DNA from: Terebella lapidaria
Lineage: Eukaryota; Annelida; Polychaeta; Terebellida; Terebellidae
NCBI GenBank assembly: GCA_949152475.1
Contig: OX424559.1
Location: 15,035,809 to 15,099,808 of the forward strand
Reading direction: 5' to 3'
Length of the DNA: 64,000 nucleotides
In this document: positions 11,509-29,483 of the stretch, piece by piece
Layout of the letters: each line of letters starts with the position of its first letter
How positions within the stretch are numbered: the stretch's first letter is position 1
Program-made: the position numbers and the translations under genes
The notes under the pieces: model-generated
What the model was told of the DNA's origin: nothing
Databases searched by the model: none
The model's input: only the letters and a program-made list of their open reading frames with translations

Positions 11509-11603
11509 TGCGCATGCGCAGTCAAGTTTTACAAGCGTTGCAACTGATTTAAACCGCACCAACGAATGTGTGTTTCCTCATTTGTGTGACCTGCGCATGC
11601 GCA
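11509..11603. promoter_or_regulatory. Two perfect NRF-1-type sites
   Basis: TGCGCATGCGCA occurs at 11509-11520 and 11592-11603, both followed by GTC. This matches the palindromic NRF-1 consensus. Further CpG-rich GTGCGCAA and CATGCGCA words follow within 60 bases. Such pairs usually mark TATA-less promoters, but no recognised gene starts here. Confidence 0.45.
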
Positions 11604-13551
11604 GTCGAGTTGCATCTGCGTGCGCAAGACAGAAGTTTGTTTGCGCAATTAACATGCGCATCGGATCTATGGGAACAGGGTAAAATATAATTTATGCACA
11701 GTAAATCTAGGCCGGGTCAGGAGGCAAAAATACGCACGTAGATGTTTGAATCGTGGAAATCCGTCAGATATAACTGGAGTTATGACCTCGAAAGTAGTTT
11801 CCAAGATGGCTGGACATCCCTAGAAGCTATTCAGCTTCGTTTGCATTGGTGTCAATTTGAAAGTCTTCTGAATTTTGTTGGGGAACGGTGACTTTTTCTC
11901 GGGTGTGTCAAACCTTCAGTTTTGCTTTGGTATAGTGTTTACCTGGTTCCGGATAGAACTGTGGAGGGCCGCGTCATGTTTTCAGTTGGCAAGTGACATC
12001 TCGTGTATGAATGAAGGGAAAATGGTTATTGTTTTCAGTATTCGCCTTTATATTTTGATATTACGGTTTAAAATCCATACCTTTATGCATCTTGGACCAA
12101 ATTACAAGTAATAATTTTAAGATATGGACAAAATATGCATGTTTTTCATATGACAATTGACATCATATAGTATAACGATCTCGTGAACTTTACTCAAATC
12201 TCGCGCGGTTTGCTCATTCAATGGGAGGCAATGCACAACGTTTCATTGTGAGTGGTTCATGGTGAAAACACTCTGGACAGTGTTTCTCATTCATTTTCTT
12301 CATAATTTTATTGGTGTTTCCTTTTGGCGGTCGACAATGTGCAGGGGCATGGCAGTTGTAACCCCCCACCGACCCAACCCAACCCCCACCCCCATCACAC
12401 ACGCACACACCCGACCACCCCCGATTGTAGATACAGATTCGCAGTCCGCGTTTTTACCAACGGGCGGACATTTTGTTGCACAGGTAAACAAAGTGATTTC
12501 CCAAATTCCCATCTAATGTAAATAAAACTATTAAATTATGGTGTAATGATGTAATGACTTATTATGTGAATAAGAGGGTGCACCGCTGAATAAGTACACC
12601 ATAGGTTTCAATTAAAAGTAATACTCAATCTTGTCGAAACCGAAAATACATATCGATTGAGCGATAATAGGGTTCGTACGTAGAACTGTGCAAGCGTTGC
12701 ATTGACCAGTCGGGAAGAATCCCATTTTGTGGCATATATGCCCAAATGGGATATATGCCACCAAATGGGTTTACTTCCTGTATACCCAAACGGGATATAC
12801 CTGAGGGCTTCGTCCCATGTAGATCCTACAAGTGCTAGTCCCTTCCTGAGTCATCAACCAGTGCCTGACACCTGTTTTCGCCTGACACCTGTCACAGTGG
12901 GTCAGGATTTGTGAACTTATTTCAGAACAAAATATGTTTTGAATGCATGAAATACACACTGTGTATCATTTTCTTCCCCTCTCAGTTGTTTCCAACTATT
13001 TATGTCCCTCAATTTTGAGTTAATTCCATACTTTGTCACTTGACAGCTGTTTGTTTACATTGTCATCATGGTGCAGTTTTGTCATGCTATAAAGCTGCCA
13101 CTCAAATTAGCCAATCAGGGAGCATCATGCAATCAGCTGATGTTGGGTGTGATGTCATAATCTGGGAAATATCCCCTTTGGCACTTTTGGCGCCAAATCT
13201 TAGATTGAAACATTTTAGCCTGTGGTTGAATAGGGCCCTGCCCGTGAATAAGTGCTATCTGGAGATCAATGTCGGATACATGATTGGGCCATATGATATC
13301 GTGATATAGTCCTGCTTAGTACGTTATGATTTAAGTATGTCCATCTAACCCTATCTCCAGGCGGAGCCATGAAGTTTCACTCCGATAATTCTGACGCAGT
13401 GCGATCAGTAATCTTGACAAATGAACACATACAAACCCAACAATATACAAATGGATATCGATGAAGCATTTCTTGTGCGACTTATTTTGTAGCACTTATG
13501 CGCCCTGTCCCTGATTGGCTAATTCGATCGCGTGGTCGGACAAATACTTAA
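11604..13551. other. Intergenic stretch, no gene recognised
   Basis: It contains AAGATGGC (YY1-like) near 11802, an AC/CCCCA-rich tract near 12360-12425, and a small palindromic patch of GGCATATATGCC words near 12730-12800. The ORFs are short and show no homology that I recognise. Confidence 0.35.
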
Positions 13552-13768
13552 AGGGCCACTGTATGGGATTCGGCTTTTGGGGGATTTCCAAGATTTTTCT
13601 CCCGACGCTTCTATTTATAGAACAAAAGGTCAGGTTACGTTTTTGAACCAGAATCCTAGGCAGAGATCCTAGGCCGAAAACGTCATGTGACGTTTTGTTC
13701 TATAAATAGAAGAGTTGGGAGAAAAATCTTGGAAATCCCCTAAAAGCTGAATCCCATACAGTGGCCCT
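13552..13768. mobile_element. TTAA-flanked palindromic MITE, copy 1 (217 bp)
   Basis: The ends AGGGCCACTGTATGGGATTC and its exact complement (GAATCCCATACAGTGGCCCT) are each flanked by TTAA (13548-13551 and 13769-13772). The inverted repeats extend through TTTCCAAGATTTTTCTCCC and the AACGT/TAGAACAAAA blocks. TTAA duplication is the mark of piggyBac-type transposition. A second copy is at 50886. Confidence 0.78.
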
Positions 13769-13772
13769 TTAA

Positions 13773-14399
13773 AACCGTCAACAGACACAGCGTTCGCCGC
13801 TGAAATGTCCCACGGCTTATCTCCACTATTTGTGTACTTTTGTTTGATTTCTAAGTCTGTAAATGCCACATACTGGAAGAAATATGGCGACAAAGTGAAG
13901 CTATGAACATAATTTAAACTGTGTCGACATTTAGAGGATCTTTTTGGGAAATAATGTGGCAGCGAAAATATCGCTGCCATCCGTCGTGAAAAAACGTATG
14001 GCGATTTCTCTTAGCTGTGCTCAGCGAATTAGTTAGTGTCCATCCATCCTTCCTTACCACCAGGATTTCCCAAGATATATAGTCGACTGAAAACATTCAA
14101 AGGAAGAGGTTACTATTTTCACTGAATAAGCCTTGTCATAATCATAGACATAGAACAGAGATGGACTGTCAACTCGTACTCAGTGACCTTGAGCTTGTGT
14201 CCAGAGGTTCGGTTTAGGGATGTATCCATAGTGATACTAGTACTCGATGAAATGTAAAATACAATATCCATACCTACTAGTATATGTGTAAAATTGTATC
14301 GTGATAATCAATGTAGATCTTTTTTAAATTACAAGCTGGAATATACATCCAATTATGCATCCAATTCTTGCGATAGAAAACTTTCCTAGTTTGATATCT
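13773..14399. other. Intergenic stretch, no gene seen
   Basis: Unique sequence with only short ORFs and no clear repeat or promoter motif. Confidence 0.35.
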
Positions 14400-15425
14400 C
14401 ATTCATGTGGTGTCAATTGTTCAGTTGTTCAATGTTGTTTTCCTTATTACAGTAATTTACAGTTTTCAAACAAAACTGAGAAACCATACTGTCTCATGTG
14501 TGAGGTACAAACTTAGAAATCATCAATCATAAGGAGTTTGCCCAAATCTTCTCGAGTCTAATATCTAGTCTAGATCATTAGACTAGATGGAAACAAACTT
14601 CATCATATTTTTGCTTGAATCTTGCTTAATTCCCGCTTGTTCATCTTGTTCATAGGTAACTGCTTGACCGAGGTTAAAAAGTCATGAAAAACAGCTCGTA
14701 CCTGAAACACATAGGTAAGTAAGAAGGTAGTTTTTTTGGGGTTTTTTTTTTACGCTTATAAAACATTTTCTTTTTTTTCACTCTATATCATTACCAACTG
14801 TAAACCCATTTATGTTCGCTCCCATTAAAGTTTGCGTTTCTGAAATATTGACTGTTCGCTAAACATTTAAGTTTGTGTTTCGTTTATTTTTACATCAATT
14901 TCAATGCAACTTTTAAAGTTTGCAATCCAATAAAGTTCGCTATTTTGTTAAAACCGCGAAATCTGTGAAATAAAAGGGTAGCGAACATTAACGGGTTTAC
15001 AGTATGCTTGAAATCTGCTAGTGCATCCCAGAAGAACATACTTCAGTCAAATTCACCGTTATCTCACAGATCATGGCAACCTCAACATCTCGACGTGGTT
15101 CATCTGATACGGCAGCTTTGAAGGCACATATCAAAGATGTGAGAACCTAATGAATTGGTTGTATGTCATCTTTACAACGTACATAGAATTGAGCAATTTG
15201 TTCATTTGCATTTATTTGTGAATACATGTCCATTTGTGATGCGTGTTTTATAGATCACCCAGAATTTTTTTTATATTCTACTGGTGAACAAAATGTATAT
15301 GAACATATGTATGTAACATAATAGAATATTCGGTAGTGTTAGATGCAACTTTTTGTTCTGCAAACAGAACTTCATTCATGTGGTGTTAAATGTTCAGTTG
15401 TTCAAATGATGTTTTTTCTTCATTG
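14400..15425 (+). repeat. Two ~55-bp direct repeats flanking the first coiled-coil exon
   Basis: ATTCATGTGGTGTCAATTGT at 14401 and ATTCATGTGGTGTTAAATGT at about 15375 begin blocks that stay similar for about 55 bases (TTCAGTTGTTCAA, then TGTTTT). One lies upstream of the MITE and first exon, the other in intron 1. This looks like a small local duplication. Confidence 0.5.
14797..15003. mobile_element. TACTGTAAA-type palindromic MITE just upstream of a start codon
   Basis: The ends ACTGTAAACCCATTTATGTT and AACATTAACGGGTTTACAGT are inverted repeats; the right border is TA and the left is degraded (AA). The interior repeats GTTCGCT and AAAGTTTGC words. It ends 70 bases before the ATG of the coiled-coil gene, so it probably lies in that gene's promoter or 5' UTR. 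Confidence 0.68.
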
Positions 15426-18400
15426 TTACATATCTTGGGACTTCTTGTTCTGAAAGCTCCACTCATATGTATTCCAGCTTGAAGCGCAAGTAGCCAACTA
15501 CAGAAAACGATTAGACGAATTACGGAAAGCCAAAAATACAACAATCCACAGAACACAGAAGGAAGTTGTGGAGGTTACGGCCCCCAGTCTTGGTCAAAGG
15601 TATAGATAAAGCAAGCTAATAGAGGACAATGTCGATTTTCACTAGAATGTGTTCTATCTCCTTGGGAAATAAACGTTGCTGAATGTAGGTATCCGTAATC
15701 AGTGCTACATGTGTATTGAAATGAAACTTGCTTTTTCCAAGTATGTAAAATTTCCTGCTGTTAGTTGCATGTTGTATGTTCCTGATTGCATCATATTTTA
15801 TTGCTTCATATTTTATATATATCAGTATTGTATGTACCCCATTTATTAGCAAGTAAACTTCAGTGCAGTCATGAAAGTTCAATGTTATATATGTAGAACA
15901 AACGATGCCAAGATCGCGGAGTTGCAGCGCAAAGTTGACAGTCTTCAAAAAGACAAGGATAGAGAAATCGCCGACCTCCGGAAACAACACAAACAAGAAT
16001 TAGACGACCTTGCGAAATCCAACAGTAAACCAGTACGTACTCATCACATGAAGATATCTTCAAGGTTTTATTTTTGCGCAGATAGGTTTTTATTTATTCT
16101 CACTCAATCATAGTTGTGTAACTTATCTGACAAGTATGGAGGGGAAAAGAGGCAAGGCTGGACATTGAGATAATTGGAACACCCATACAACTTGTGTCAT
16201 ATATATTAGCCTTACATGATCAGCCAATCTGCCAAGATTGCAGATTTTTAGCTTACCGGCCCTTTGGGCTGATAAGCTATTGTCGTGGTTTTTCATCCAT
16301 CCGGCGTCCGTCGTCCCGCGGGTCTGTAGTTTTTTTTTGACACGATGAATTTCCTCATAAATTTGTCAGAACATACCTTGGGCCAGTATCTAAAGACCTT
16401 TTTTTAAGTTTTTTGATTGAATCGTTTTTGCCTATTTGGCGGCCATTTTTGACGAAAATTTGCCAATTTTGGACTTTGGTTGCCATTTTCTCAAAAACTG
16501 TCTGATCAGTTTTGAGATTTTTGTTTCGAAACATTCCTCTCATGTACCTTTATGACGTGTATAAGTTTCGTTGCCCTTGAATCGCCGGTCTGCGAGTGGC
16601 GGCCATTTTGATTTTTTGACGGGTCGGCAAAAAAAATTTTTTTTGTCCCAAATCGTTTTGAGCCATTTCCAGCAAAAAAAAAAAATTGTGTTTTTGCCCA
16701 TTAAAAAATTTTTGGGACTTAGAAAATTTCACCCAATTTTCCTTCATAATGGGAGCTCTGCGGAGTAAACTCATACAACACTTGAAGATAGAGCCTAAGT
16801 ATTGGCACATTCAAATGGGAAATCATATATTGCGGTTTGAGTTATGACCTTCAAATTGACCTTCAATGACCTTGGAAGGTCAAAACGACCTTTTTCTGTC
16901 GAAAAATGGCCAATTTTGGACTTTGATGGCCATTTTCTCAAAAACTGTCTGATCAATTTTGAGATTTTTGTTTCAAAACATTCCCCTCATGTACCTCTAT
17001 GATATGTATAAGTTTTGTTGCCCTTGAATCGCCGGTTTGCGTGTGGTGGCCATTTTGATTTTTTGATGGGTCGGCGAAAAAAAATTTTTTCGTCTCAAAT
17101 CAAGTCACTATTCGTTTTGAGCCATTTCCAGCAAAAAAAAATAATTTTTTTTTTGGCCAGTGAAAAATTTTTTGGACTTTTTGGACACAATTTTTATTCC
17201 ATAATGGGAGCTGTGCAGAGTAAACTCATAGAAGACTTCAAAATAGAGCCTAAGTATTGGCACATTCAAATGGGAAATCATATATTCCTGTTTGAGTGAT
17301 GACCTTGAATTTGACCTTCAATTACCTTGGAAAGTCAGAAACGAATTTTGTCTTTGGTGGCCATTTTGTCTAAATCTATTCAGGCAGTTTTTCTCAAAAT
17401 CATGTATAAGATTCTCTTCATGTACCTTTGTGATGTGTAATTTGATTTCGTATTATAGTCCATACAGAAAATGTGTTTCCAGCAACATTTACGAACATGT
17501 TTTGACAATAGAGTTTAAGATCAGTGTAACAATTTATATGTTGGAAAATCAATACTCTGCATTTCTCATGATTGCCGGTAAGCTACAGCACCCTTGGTGC
17601 TATGTTTATATTTCACATGGATTCATGTTGTAATGCAAACACATTTACACAAGGAACAACATACAACCTAATAAAATGTAGATCTCATACTTTCTTACCG
17701 TAAAACAAGAGTTGAATGTGTTCCAACCTACCAGTAAAAAGAAATATCACAATAGAATATTCCTTTAGCAATGTACATGTACTTTACTAGGTTGCCAGTT
17801 GTGGACACGAAGCTCAAATTGAACAGTTGGAGAACACAGTTTTAGGACTGGAGGATGCACACGCGGCTGTCCTCCTAGAGAACACAGACCTCAAGGTACA
17901 AACGCTGATATTCAAATGAAGTTTTAATATACATGTAATCTGTATTTCTATCATAATATGATTTCACCCATTAGTCTATTCCATCTTTTAAATATTTTGT
18001 TGATTTTCTCATCTAGTCAACAACTATTTTTACGCCGAATAATGTATTTTCTTTGTCAATTCTCTACTTGTGTTATTTATGTTGAGCGCTTTAGAATCTT
18101 CGCTATAAAACAAGAGTGCTATATAAATCAAATCAAAACCACTTATTTTGCGACAGCATGAATAGTCATGGTACATGCATGCATGTAGATCAGGGCATTA
18201 GTAAAAGTTAAAGAAATATTTTAGTACTTTGTGCATTCAGTAAGTTACATTAGGTTTGACATGATCCATGTGCGTAGACCACAACAGGTAAATGTGCACG
18301 AAGATGGTACTATGCCATATTTTATAAAGATTCCTTGTAGCTTCAAGCATGAGCTGGAGACAAGTGCCCATCGAAAATTGTCGACATATGACGAATCGAG

Positions 18401-19293
18401 TTTACATAATTCACCTTCGTATTTCCGAGCAGGAAAGAATTGATTCCCTGGTGAAGGAACTCAGTGTCAAAGAGGCGAAATGGTGCGAAAACGAGGAACT
18501 TCTCAAACAGAAGGTGGGTATGAGTTCCGCAGGTGAGTGAAGTCATGGACAGGATTTTCATAGCTTTGAATACCAACTACAAATAAAACATAAGCCTTTC
18601 ACTTGAACAAAAATGTATCTGTTTTGCAATGCGATTGTCCATTATGATATCACAAATATCTGTTTCTTCTCAGTTATGTTCTTCGATTTGCACAGCTCCA
18701 GGTCCAATGGGGTGAGAAATATAAGGAGTGGATCGAAAAAACCGAGGCCAAAATTGAGGAACTTCAGCAAACGAATATCTTACTGTGAGTAAAATTACAG
18801 CATTCGAATACGTCCATCTGTGCTGTATATTGTCCAGCTTTGATTTTATTGTAGATAGACTCCGATCTTAAAATTTAAATAAGTTATATCAACAGTGTAG
18901 AAGTTTGGAAATAAATAAACAATTTCATTATAAATAAGTCAACAATTTTAAAGAATGAAGGATAATTTTCCAATACATCGATATAGAAACTTTCAAGGCA
19001 CCCGACAAAAAACAGTGGTTTTTGTGAGTTGTGAAATGAAAAGTTGTGAAACGAAAGGTGTAAATATGTTTGTCATCAAAATCACTGTGTGACTTTTCTT
19101 CAAATATCTATTGCTTCATATTTTTTAGGTCATACGCGGACACATTGAAATTTCATCCGCATAAACATTAGTAGTTTAAATCCATGGGGGAGCACAGTTA
19201 TATATAGGGTACCAAAATAGCATTTTAATATATATATGGTACACATGTCGTTACAGACGGGGCTATCTCAAGAATCAGAAACCGGACGACTGA
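15073..19293 (+). CDS. Small coiled-coil protein of unknown identity, 7 exons, 211 aa
   Basis: Seven plus-strand exons with GT-AG borders and consistent phases are read: 15073-15138, 15478-15599, 15897-16032, 17791-17895, 18433-18513, 18696-18784 and 19257-19293 (stop TGA). The protein starts MATSTSRRGSSDTAALKAHI and ends LRGYLKNQKPDD. Nearly all of it is heptad-like and charged (LEAQVANYRKRLDELRKAK; AKIAELQRKVDSLQKDKDRE; QIEQLENTVLGLEDAHAAVL; KIEELQQTNILL), so a long coiled coil is predicted. There is no signal peptide or membrane segment. A single CGH lies near residue 112. A centrosomal, ciliary or cytoskeletal role is only a guess from the fold type. I do not recognise a named family. An AATAAA lies at 19538-19543. 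Confidence 0.8.
16249..17602 (+). mobile_element. 1.35-kb non-coding repeat element, copy A (in intron 3 of the coiled-coil gene)
   Basis: The left end is TAGCTTACCGGCCCTTTGGG; near the right end comes GCCGGTAAGCTA (17574-17585), then a hairpin CAGCACCCTTGGTGCTA. The interior holds tandem units of about 430-470 bases (GGCCATTTTCTCAAAAACTG; GTTGCCCTTGAATCGCCGGT) and GACCTTGGAAGGTC palindromes. It has no ORF of note. A near-identical copy in the opposite orientation is at 29484-30821, which fixes the borders. Confidence 0.75.
18072..18155 (+). mobile_element. Short LINE/SINE 3' end
   Basis: TTGAGCGCTTTAGAATCTTC followed by GTGCTATATAAATCAAATCA is a common 3' terminus of invertebrate retroposons, ending in an AAATC-type tail. 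Only the tail is present, in intron 4 of the coiled-coil gene. Confidence 0.4.
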
Positions 19294-19537
19294 AGCCAGC
19301 AGACCTCCGTGGGCCGACTGAAGAATTGTGCCAAACCTAGAACTGTTATCAGTTGTGAAGAATGACTTTATCTGTGATTATCAATGTTGAATAGTAGATC
19401 TCTAACATATTCCCGATCTCACTCAACCCTAGTGGTATATACATGTATGAGTATAATGTGTTGGCAAAATTGGTTATAAATCATTCTTCAAAATATGCCT
19501 TAATGACCCCACAGTGAAATTAAATAGAACATGCTGA

Positions 19538-19543
19538 AATAAA
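19538..19543 (+). other. Candidate poly(A) signal of the coiled-coil gene
   Basis: AATAAA lies 245 bases after the stop codon at 19293, a reasonable 3' UTR length. No transcript evidence is available. Confidence 0.4.
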
Positions 19544-20455
19544 ACTCGATGTGACCAAGTGTTTAAATTATGCAATAGTGTTTATATGGTTACATGTACA
19601 TGTATATACATGATTTTGGTTTTTGATGTGCTATCTGAATTTATTACAAACTGCATGTGCCAGTGATATATTTCTGTGACTGCTTGTTTATGTATTTGGA
19701 TTGTTGTTTCTTTAATGCCTTCCCAAGTTGACCGACCATATCATCCGTGTGTTGAATAATGTTTTCGTGCAGAAGGAATATTGTTGTGTGACAAACTTTT
19801 CCCACCGGTATCCCAAACTGAATGTGAGCAAATGTTCTTTTCGCATGGGGCATATTCAAAACACAATTTTCCAATAGTTTAGGTTAGTTTGTATTCAGAT
19901 ACGGATCTGTTGTGAATCATGCATATGGAAAATTGGCACAAAAATCACATATTGTTATTTTTTCAACCAAACCATGGTACCATCGTAAGGAATTACGTGA
20001 TAATGTCTTATAACTACAAAAGTAATACTACCACCTGTACTAAAACCGATTTTTATTCGCAAAAACATGTCCCGTACTGCATTGTGCTGCGACTTTATGA
20101 CAGGGATGAGGTCATTGAGTAAATATTCCCTTTTCTACAGATCAAAACAGTTGGCCAACTTTAATGCGAGAAATAATAGTATGAATATAGTTTACATGTA
20201 CTAATATCTCATTATTACCAAATATGTATTTGTATGCTGTGAGATTTGAATGCTTTTGCATCATCAATCTGTGATAAGATATAGGTGCATCGTTGTTACA
20301 TGCAATAATTATTGTTTACGGAATGAAAATAAAAGCAAGGCATCACCTTTATTTGTTGGATGTTTTAACTTCTGGACAATAGTTACCAACTTACATCACA
20401 CAATCATGTCACTTTATATTATACCAGTATCATGACCAGTATCATCAGTGGTCCC
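19544..20455. other. Intergenic stretch, no gene seen
   Basis: AT-rich sequence between the coiled-coil gene and a Tc1-like MITE; no ORF with support. Confidence 0.35.
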
Positions 20456-20622
20456 CCTCAGATAAGACCTACCCTTCTGCCAACAAAATTGAGGTCTATC
20501 TAAGGGGATGTCTTATTAGAGGGGTTCGTTTACATGTTAAAGTCATTCTAACGCCACAAGAAAAAGTCTTTACAGAGGGGAAAGTCTTTCTTGAGGGGGG
20601 TCTTATCTGAGGGGGACCACTG
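20456..20622. mobile_element. Tc1/pogo-type MITE, 167 bp
   Basis: The ends CAGTGGTCCCCCTCAGATAA and the exact complement TTATCTGAGGGGGACCACTG form about 24-bp terminal inverted repeats. CAGTG at the tip and TA on the right border suit the Tc1/mariner superfamily; the left border reads AT. The interior keeps further GTCTTA/AGGGG words in both orientations. Confidence 0.7.
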
Positions 20623-20743
20623 TATTATCATTATAAATTAACAGCCTTTGGAAAATTCTCCCATGGTTATAGGGCAAGAAAATTCGAGTTTTTCTGTGTC
20701 TAAATACTAGTACTGGTAGGTTTTCCATTTATTCTTCTAGAAC

Positions 20744-21001
20744 TATGGAATTCCCATTACGAATTGCGACCTGCGTACTGCGAGCTAGTATAGAAATGAG
20801 AAATGACATTGTAGGCTATGTATGGCTTATTCCATAGTAAACCATGGTTTAATACGGAAAATGTATATAGACCTACCAAATATTTAAGTTGTATTTTGTT
20901 GCACACAGGTCGCACTTTGTAACGTGAGCTCGCAGTTTTCACCTCGCAGGTCACATGTCTGTATCAGTTTATAGCTCGCAGCTCGTAATGGGAATTCCAT
21001 A
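20744..21001. mobile_element. MITE with TATGGAATTCCC ends, 258 bp
   Basis: The terminal inverted repeats TATGGAATTCCCATTACGA and TCGTAATGGGAATTCCATA are perfect over 19 bases. Both sides carry TAGAAC (20738-20743 and 21002-21007), a likely 6-bp target duplication. Inside, GCGACCTGCG/CTCGCAG words recur in both orientations. The superfamily is not assigned. Confidence 0.68.
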
Positions 21002-21007
21002 TAGAAC

Positions 21008-21904
21008 ACCATTTTTGTGCAAAAAGGTGTATTATTTCTTCAAAATTTTTTCTGGCTTTCCCTATGTAACTCAACTCCAGCCTGAATTTTTGTTTTATTC
21101 AGAAAATTTTCACATTTACTGTACTACATCGCAAGTGATTATTTTGAAGCTAACTCATTCCCCAAACTAGACTGTCAGTTTGAAAATCTCAATCAGATGA
21201 AAGAATGATCAAATTACACCGTGTAGTGTTCTATTTAGAATATTCAAATCTGGCATGTGTGTGATCTATTGAACTCGCCATTGATCGAAGGTAGACATGC
21301 GAAGTACTGTCAGGAGTTTGGAGTCAATCACATACACAACGTACTGGACTCTCACTTTTGCTGACCCGCGACACAGGACAACGTTGAAAGATGTATATCG
21401 TGGTCATACAAAGTACCGAAAAATGATATCCAAAGCAATCAATATAGATACGCTGTATCGGTCAAGTGGCTACCGAGACAAGCTACCTGTTGGGTCTTCA
21501 ATAAAGTGCTAGAATTACCACTAATTATCACAGAATGAACCCTTTATGAACCAAGAGTTTCTGTTAATGACGATAATGGTTGCACAGCCCAATAGGTGTG
21601 TACCTGATAAAACTGTATGAAATATATCTTAACTTTTTACAATTATTGGTGAGCTACCCCAATACATGTAGGTTTTTTCACAACTTCCTATGGTCTTCAA
21701 CGAATCAAGATTTCGGGCCACAAATAAGTAATTTAAAGTGTTATGACATAAAATTTCCTTGAATCCTTGTTCAAGCATCGTAATAAAAAACAGGCAGCAC
21801 AATGAGGAATCCCGTAAAACCTCCTATATTGAATTGAAATTAAAAAGTTCCTACGGTATCATGTTGTGATAATAACAAATGTGTTGAAGCTTATTAAGAA
21901 TAAC
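21008..21904. other. Intergenic stretch, no gene seen
   Basis: Unique sequence lying beyond the inferred 3' end of DYRK1; short ORFs only. Confidence 0.35.
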
Positions 21905-23863
21905 ACACAGAAGATAACTGTGACATTTTTATTGATTCTTTCTGTACAATTTGCTCTCCTACTAAAAAGATGGGAGCAAACCCATCTCACATTGCAGTCA
22001 TTTTTACAGTTAGCAACTAAAAATTTCCAATAACAATGAAGGGTGACTATTTGTTTACACCCTGTACAAGTTCTGATAACTTGGGCAACAGTTGCTGAGG
22101 CTCAAACCTCAACGAAAACATTATACCATTTTTGTAAAGATTTTCTTGTTACCACGACAACAAATCAATCAATGCAACAATTTCCACCTTGAGTAACTTT
22201 GTTTTGTTTTTTTTTCCTGCAGATTTGACAATGTTAGCTGGCTAACTTATGCTCTCAGTAGTCAGGGGTAACAATTAAATGTGTTTTAGTCACGTTACAA
22301 TATGGTTCCGAGTACACAGACAGTTACATCTGGAATGAATTTTATACAAGCTGAAAAGAATTGTGTATCTTTAAAAGTCAAAGATCCAAAATGGTTGCCC
22401 ATTAAACACACACATGCTTTTATTTTGGCAGATTGTATTTTGGCTTGGTGTGGACTTGACAGGTAGTAGTCATCATATTGATTAACACGTATACACTGAC
22501 CCTCAGTCAACATGGTCAAGGTCGTGATTTCTGCTTACATCATTACCAGTTCCCCAACATAAGCAGCCACCCCCCTCATCAAAAAAGTTAACAATTGCTC
22601 AGTAACATGGACAGGATAAACAAACTTTATGGGTTTCGCTCATTGCCACAATCTTCAAGCTCTAACAGTGCAAAATTTCCTAAACCAGTCTAAAGCTATG
22701 GCTTTGATGCGTTTCAAAATAGAACAAAAACAATACTCCAATTTGCCTAGAACAGTAGTTTCCCCAACTGATGTACAGTTTCCCTGTGTGGGTGAACCAG
22801 TGTGCACTTTATATGGTCAAGATAACCCCTTCGGCCAACTAAGCTTCGAGCACACAAAATTTAACAGATGAAAACTTTCACTCTCTTAAAAACGTGCATT
22901 TGAACAAGGATGCTGACTCAACAATCAAAGCGCAGCTGCCGTTAAGCCACATGACTTCAACAACAGTCCACCGACAGTCGAGGGTAAAACATCGGACATC
23001 CACATCAAACACACTGCAGGCTCAATAAATAGACAACATGATTCCGCAACATGTACAAATATATAAATAGCTTACACTCAGAACGTCATGACCGACCGAG
23101 TACAGGGCTAAAACACGAGTCTGGGGCATACTCGAGACATTGCACTTGACCTTACTTTACAAACAGTTGGCTTTGTTTACACTTTTAAAAAGACAAAACA
23201 CGTAGCATTAAAAGGGGCCGTTAGCTCACTTTCACACATGTACTCTCCAGGTAATGTACTGTGCTATCATTGTGTAAAATGCTAGGACACGTGGACACGC
23301 AACTCAGTACCTAGGTGCCCAATAAATAAAAAACAACGCAGGTTATTATGTTGCTCTTACTATATACACAATTCACATAGATGATTTTACAACAATGATG
23401 ATCTCGATGAATCTATACAAATGGATTGGGCTAAAAAAGAATTGGATAGGATTATTCGCAAGTTACTGAATACAAGGCAACTGACCTTTCCTATAGAGAA
23501 GAGTGCTTCTAGCCACAGATTTCGGATGGTCACGTTATAAAAACTGACTTGTCCAAAAAAAGACAACTGAGCACCAAATGAAGTTACAAGGTCCAATTAA
23601 TATTTGAGGACTGTTACGACCCACTCTGTCCTGGAATAAACCGCAGCAAGTAGCTTACAGCCTACACCTGGCTGTGATAGTAGACGCTGACAGTGACCAC
23701 TCAGAGGTGACGCACCACCGCTGATGCCATCAGTACCCGGTCACAGATTGCCACGATCTGTCTGGATCCTGTTCTGTACGGCCACTGTAGCTTCAACCTT
23801 GGGACCAGTAAGACACAGGTATTGCCTAGAGAGAGGAAAATAACACTAGAAGACGAGCGATCA
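21905..23863 (-). other. Probable DYRK1 3' UTR with poly(A) signal
   Basis: From the DYRK1 stop at 23864 leftward there is no further exon. On the minus strand AATAAA occurs at 21933-21928, giving a 3' UTR of about 1.95 kb. Long 3' UTRs are usual for DYRK1 genes. The exact cleavage site is inferred. Confidence 0.4.
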
Positions 23864-29483
<5,620 letters not shown>

